Assembly (NCBI RefSeq): GCF_015291625.1
Contig: NZ_CP030047.1
Location: 868,001-932,000 of the forward strand
Reading direction: 5' to 3'
Source of the DNA: Bradyrhizobium sp. CCBAU 53421
Lineage (GTDB): Bacteria; Pseudomonadota; Alphaproteobacteria; Rhizobiales; Xanthobacteraceae
DNA length: 64,000 nt
A model generated the notes under the pieces. The model ran no database searches, was not told where the DNA came from, and saw only the letters and a program-made list of their open reading frames with translations. The position numbers and the translations under genes are program-made. This document shows, one piece after another, positions 63,195 through 64,000 of the stretch. Each line of letters starts with the position of its first letter. The first letter of the stretch is position 1.

Positions 63195-63590
63195 TCAGGC
63201 CGCGGACGAAGCCCGGCTCTCGGCCGCCGCCTTGCCCTCCTGCGCCTGGCTTTCGGCCTTCACTTCCGCGACGATGTCGTTCACCTGCTCGTGGGCCTCG
63301 GCAAACATCTCGCGCGACTTCTGGGCGAACTTGTAGGTGCCGCGAACGGTGGACTTGAACAGCGGATTGAGGGCGCCGGCGAGCTTCGGCAGATATTTCG
63401 GCGCGGCGACGGCGGCAACGCCAAGTGCAAGTCCCGGGAGCAAGGCAGCTTCGAACACGGCAGCGCCGACAGCCACCACCGCGACCACCGCAACCGTCTT
63501 GTTGATGCCGCCGCCTTCCTCGGAATCCTGTTCGGGGGCGTCATGGTGGAAGGCGGTATCGTGACTGCTACCATTGGTATTCGGGTTCAT
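63195..63590 (-). CDS. DUF5132-like small membrane protein
   Basis: A 131-residue protein with a polar N-terminus, one or two hydrophobic segments (TVAVVAVVAVGAAVFEAALL and PGLALGVAAVAA, about 32-62) and a charged helical C-terminus. KYLPKLAGALNPLFKSTVRG and FAEAHEQVNDIVAEVKAES fit the DUF5132 family that occurs with P-type ATPases of this kind. I chose ATG 63590 because AAGGGA precedes it. It is the first gene of the leftward cluster, 135 bp before the HMA2 gene. Confidence 0.75.
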   Translation of the reverse strand: MNPNTNGSSHDTAFHHDAPEQDSEEGGGINKTVAVVAVVAVGAAVFEAALLPGLALGVAAVAAPKYLPKLAGALNPLFKSTVRGTYKFAQKSREMFAEAHEQVNDIVAEVKAESQAQEGKAAAESRASSAA

Positions 63591-63826
63591 CTGAAATCCC
63601 TTGTGACCGCTCAACTGACTGCAGTTTCATCAATAACGGCGGATTGAAATGGATTCGTGACAGTTTGATTACAGCCGTCCGACCGGTTACGGCGGCATGG
63701 TGTCGCAACGCATTTGCCCAGCAAGGGACCGTCCGCATGGTCCGCGGCAAGCCTCGGCGGCGATATTTTATGTCTCGATGTATCCGTGCTGACGTCGATC
63801 CGCCGCAACGGCGGACGCGCTGCGCT

Positions 63827-64000
63827 CTACCGGTCCCACGTCACCGGCAAATCCAGCAGGCCGCGGAACGCCCAGCCGCCGATCCGCGGCGGCTTGTCCG
63901 CGATCAGGCGCAGATTGGTCAGCCTGTCGAAGATCGCGGGCAGGGCCACATCGGCGACCATGGCGCGCGAAGCCCAGGCGCCGGCGCAGAAATGCGGACC
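63827..64000 (-). CDS. Cytochrome P450, C-terminal end (partial)
   Basis: The frame enters from the window edge and stops at 63827-63829. Its 57 visible residues contain GPHFCAGAWASRAM, the heme-ligand region with the axial Cys, followed by the typical helix and the GLLDLPVTW end of bacterial P450s. The rest of the protein lies beyond 64000. The substrate and redox partner cannot be inferred from this fragment. Confidence 0.9.
   Translation of the reverse strand, partial: GPHFCAGAWASRAMVADVALPAIFDRLTNLRLIADKPPRIGGWAFRGLLDLPVTWDR

Overview
This window looks like a chromosomal segment of an alphaproteobacterium of the Bradyrhizobium/Rhodopseudomonas group. The evidence is the high GC content, a DUF3551 secreted protein, several families of Rhizobiales intergenic palindromes, a SAM-II riboswitch before metZ, and two catabolic islands laid out like those of Rhodopseudomonas palustris. 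I see no prophage, IS element, CRISPR array or rRNA operon. The species is inferred, not proven.

Region 1 (1-3.3 kb) holds small orphan genes, a FAXC-type GST, a divergent PNPOx-family/LysR pair and a PaaI-type thioesterase. Region 2 (3.5-18.8 kb) is an aromatic-acid island: pobA, a TRAP transporter, a DUF3237 protein, an enoyl-CoA hydratase, a feruloyl/coumaroyl-CoA synthetase, an SDR, a 4HBT thioesterase, an aromatic-acid ABC transporter (binding protein, fused permease-ATPase, second permease, second ATPase) and a divergent MarR regulator. This matches the p-coumarate (cou) system with its Tar-type TRAP partner. Import, CoA activation, side-chain shortening and PobA hydroxylation together would feed protocatechuate cleavage. 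Three AT-rich promoters in this island share 10-mers, which suggests one MarR regulon.

Region 3 (18.8-23 kb) is mixed: a COG1839 protein, a saccharopine-dehydrogenase-like reductase, a second HpnG-like phosphorylase and a FemAB/GNAT-like protein. Region 4 (23-43.2 kb) is a dicarboxylate/fatty-acid island. It has an IclR regulator, a branched-chain-type ABC transporter with five tandem paralogous binding proteins (an intrinsic terminator follows four of them), a glycerate kinase, and a divergent pim-like beta-oxidation operon (pimF, pimA, pimC, pimD, SDR) without the thiolase expected from R. palustris. A perfect 19-bp palindrome lies between the IclR gene and pimF.

Region 5 (43.4-58.3 kb) carries housekeeping and accessory genes: metZ with a SAM-II riboswitch plus terminator, dcd, a MATE exporter, SRPBCC, VOC, AraC, ogt, a GT22 glycosyltransferase, tRNA-Gly(CCC), DUF3551, a 56-aa membrane protein, an LLM oxidoreductase, an old yellow enzyme, a DapA-like aldolase, and a frameshifted, internally deleted relic.

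Region 6 (58.3-63.6 kb) is the best candidate for an undescribed system. It is a leftward cluster of a DUF5132 protein, an HMA2-domain membrane protein, a P1-type ATPase without the CPC metal motif, an EcsC-family protein and a DUF445 protein. The window ends in the C-terminus of a cytochrome P450.
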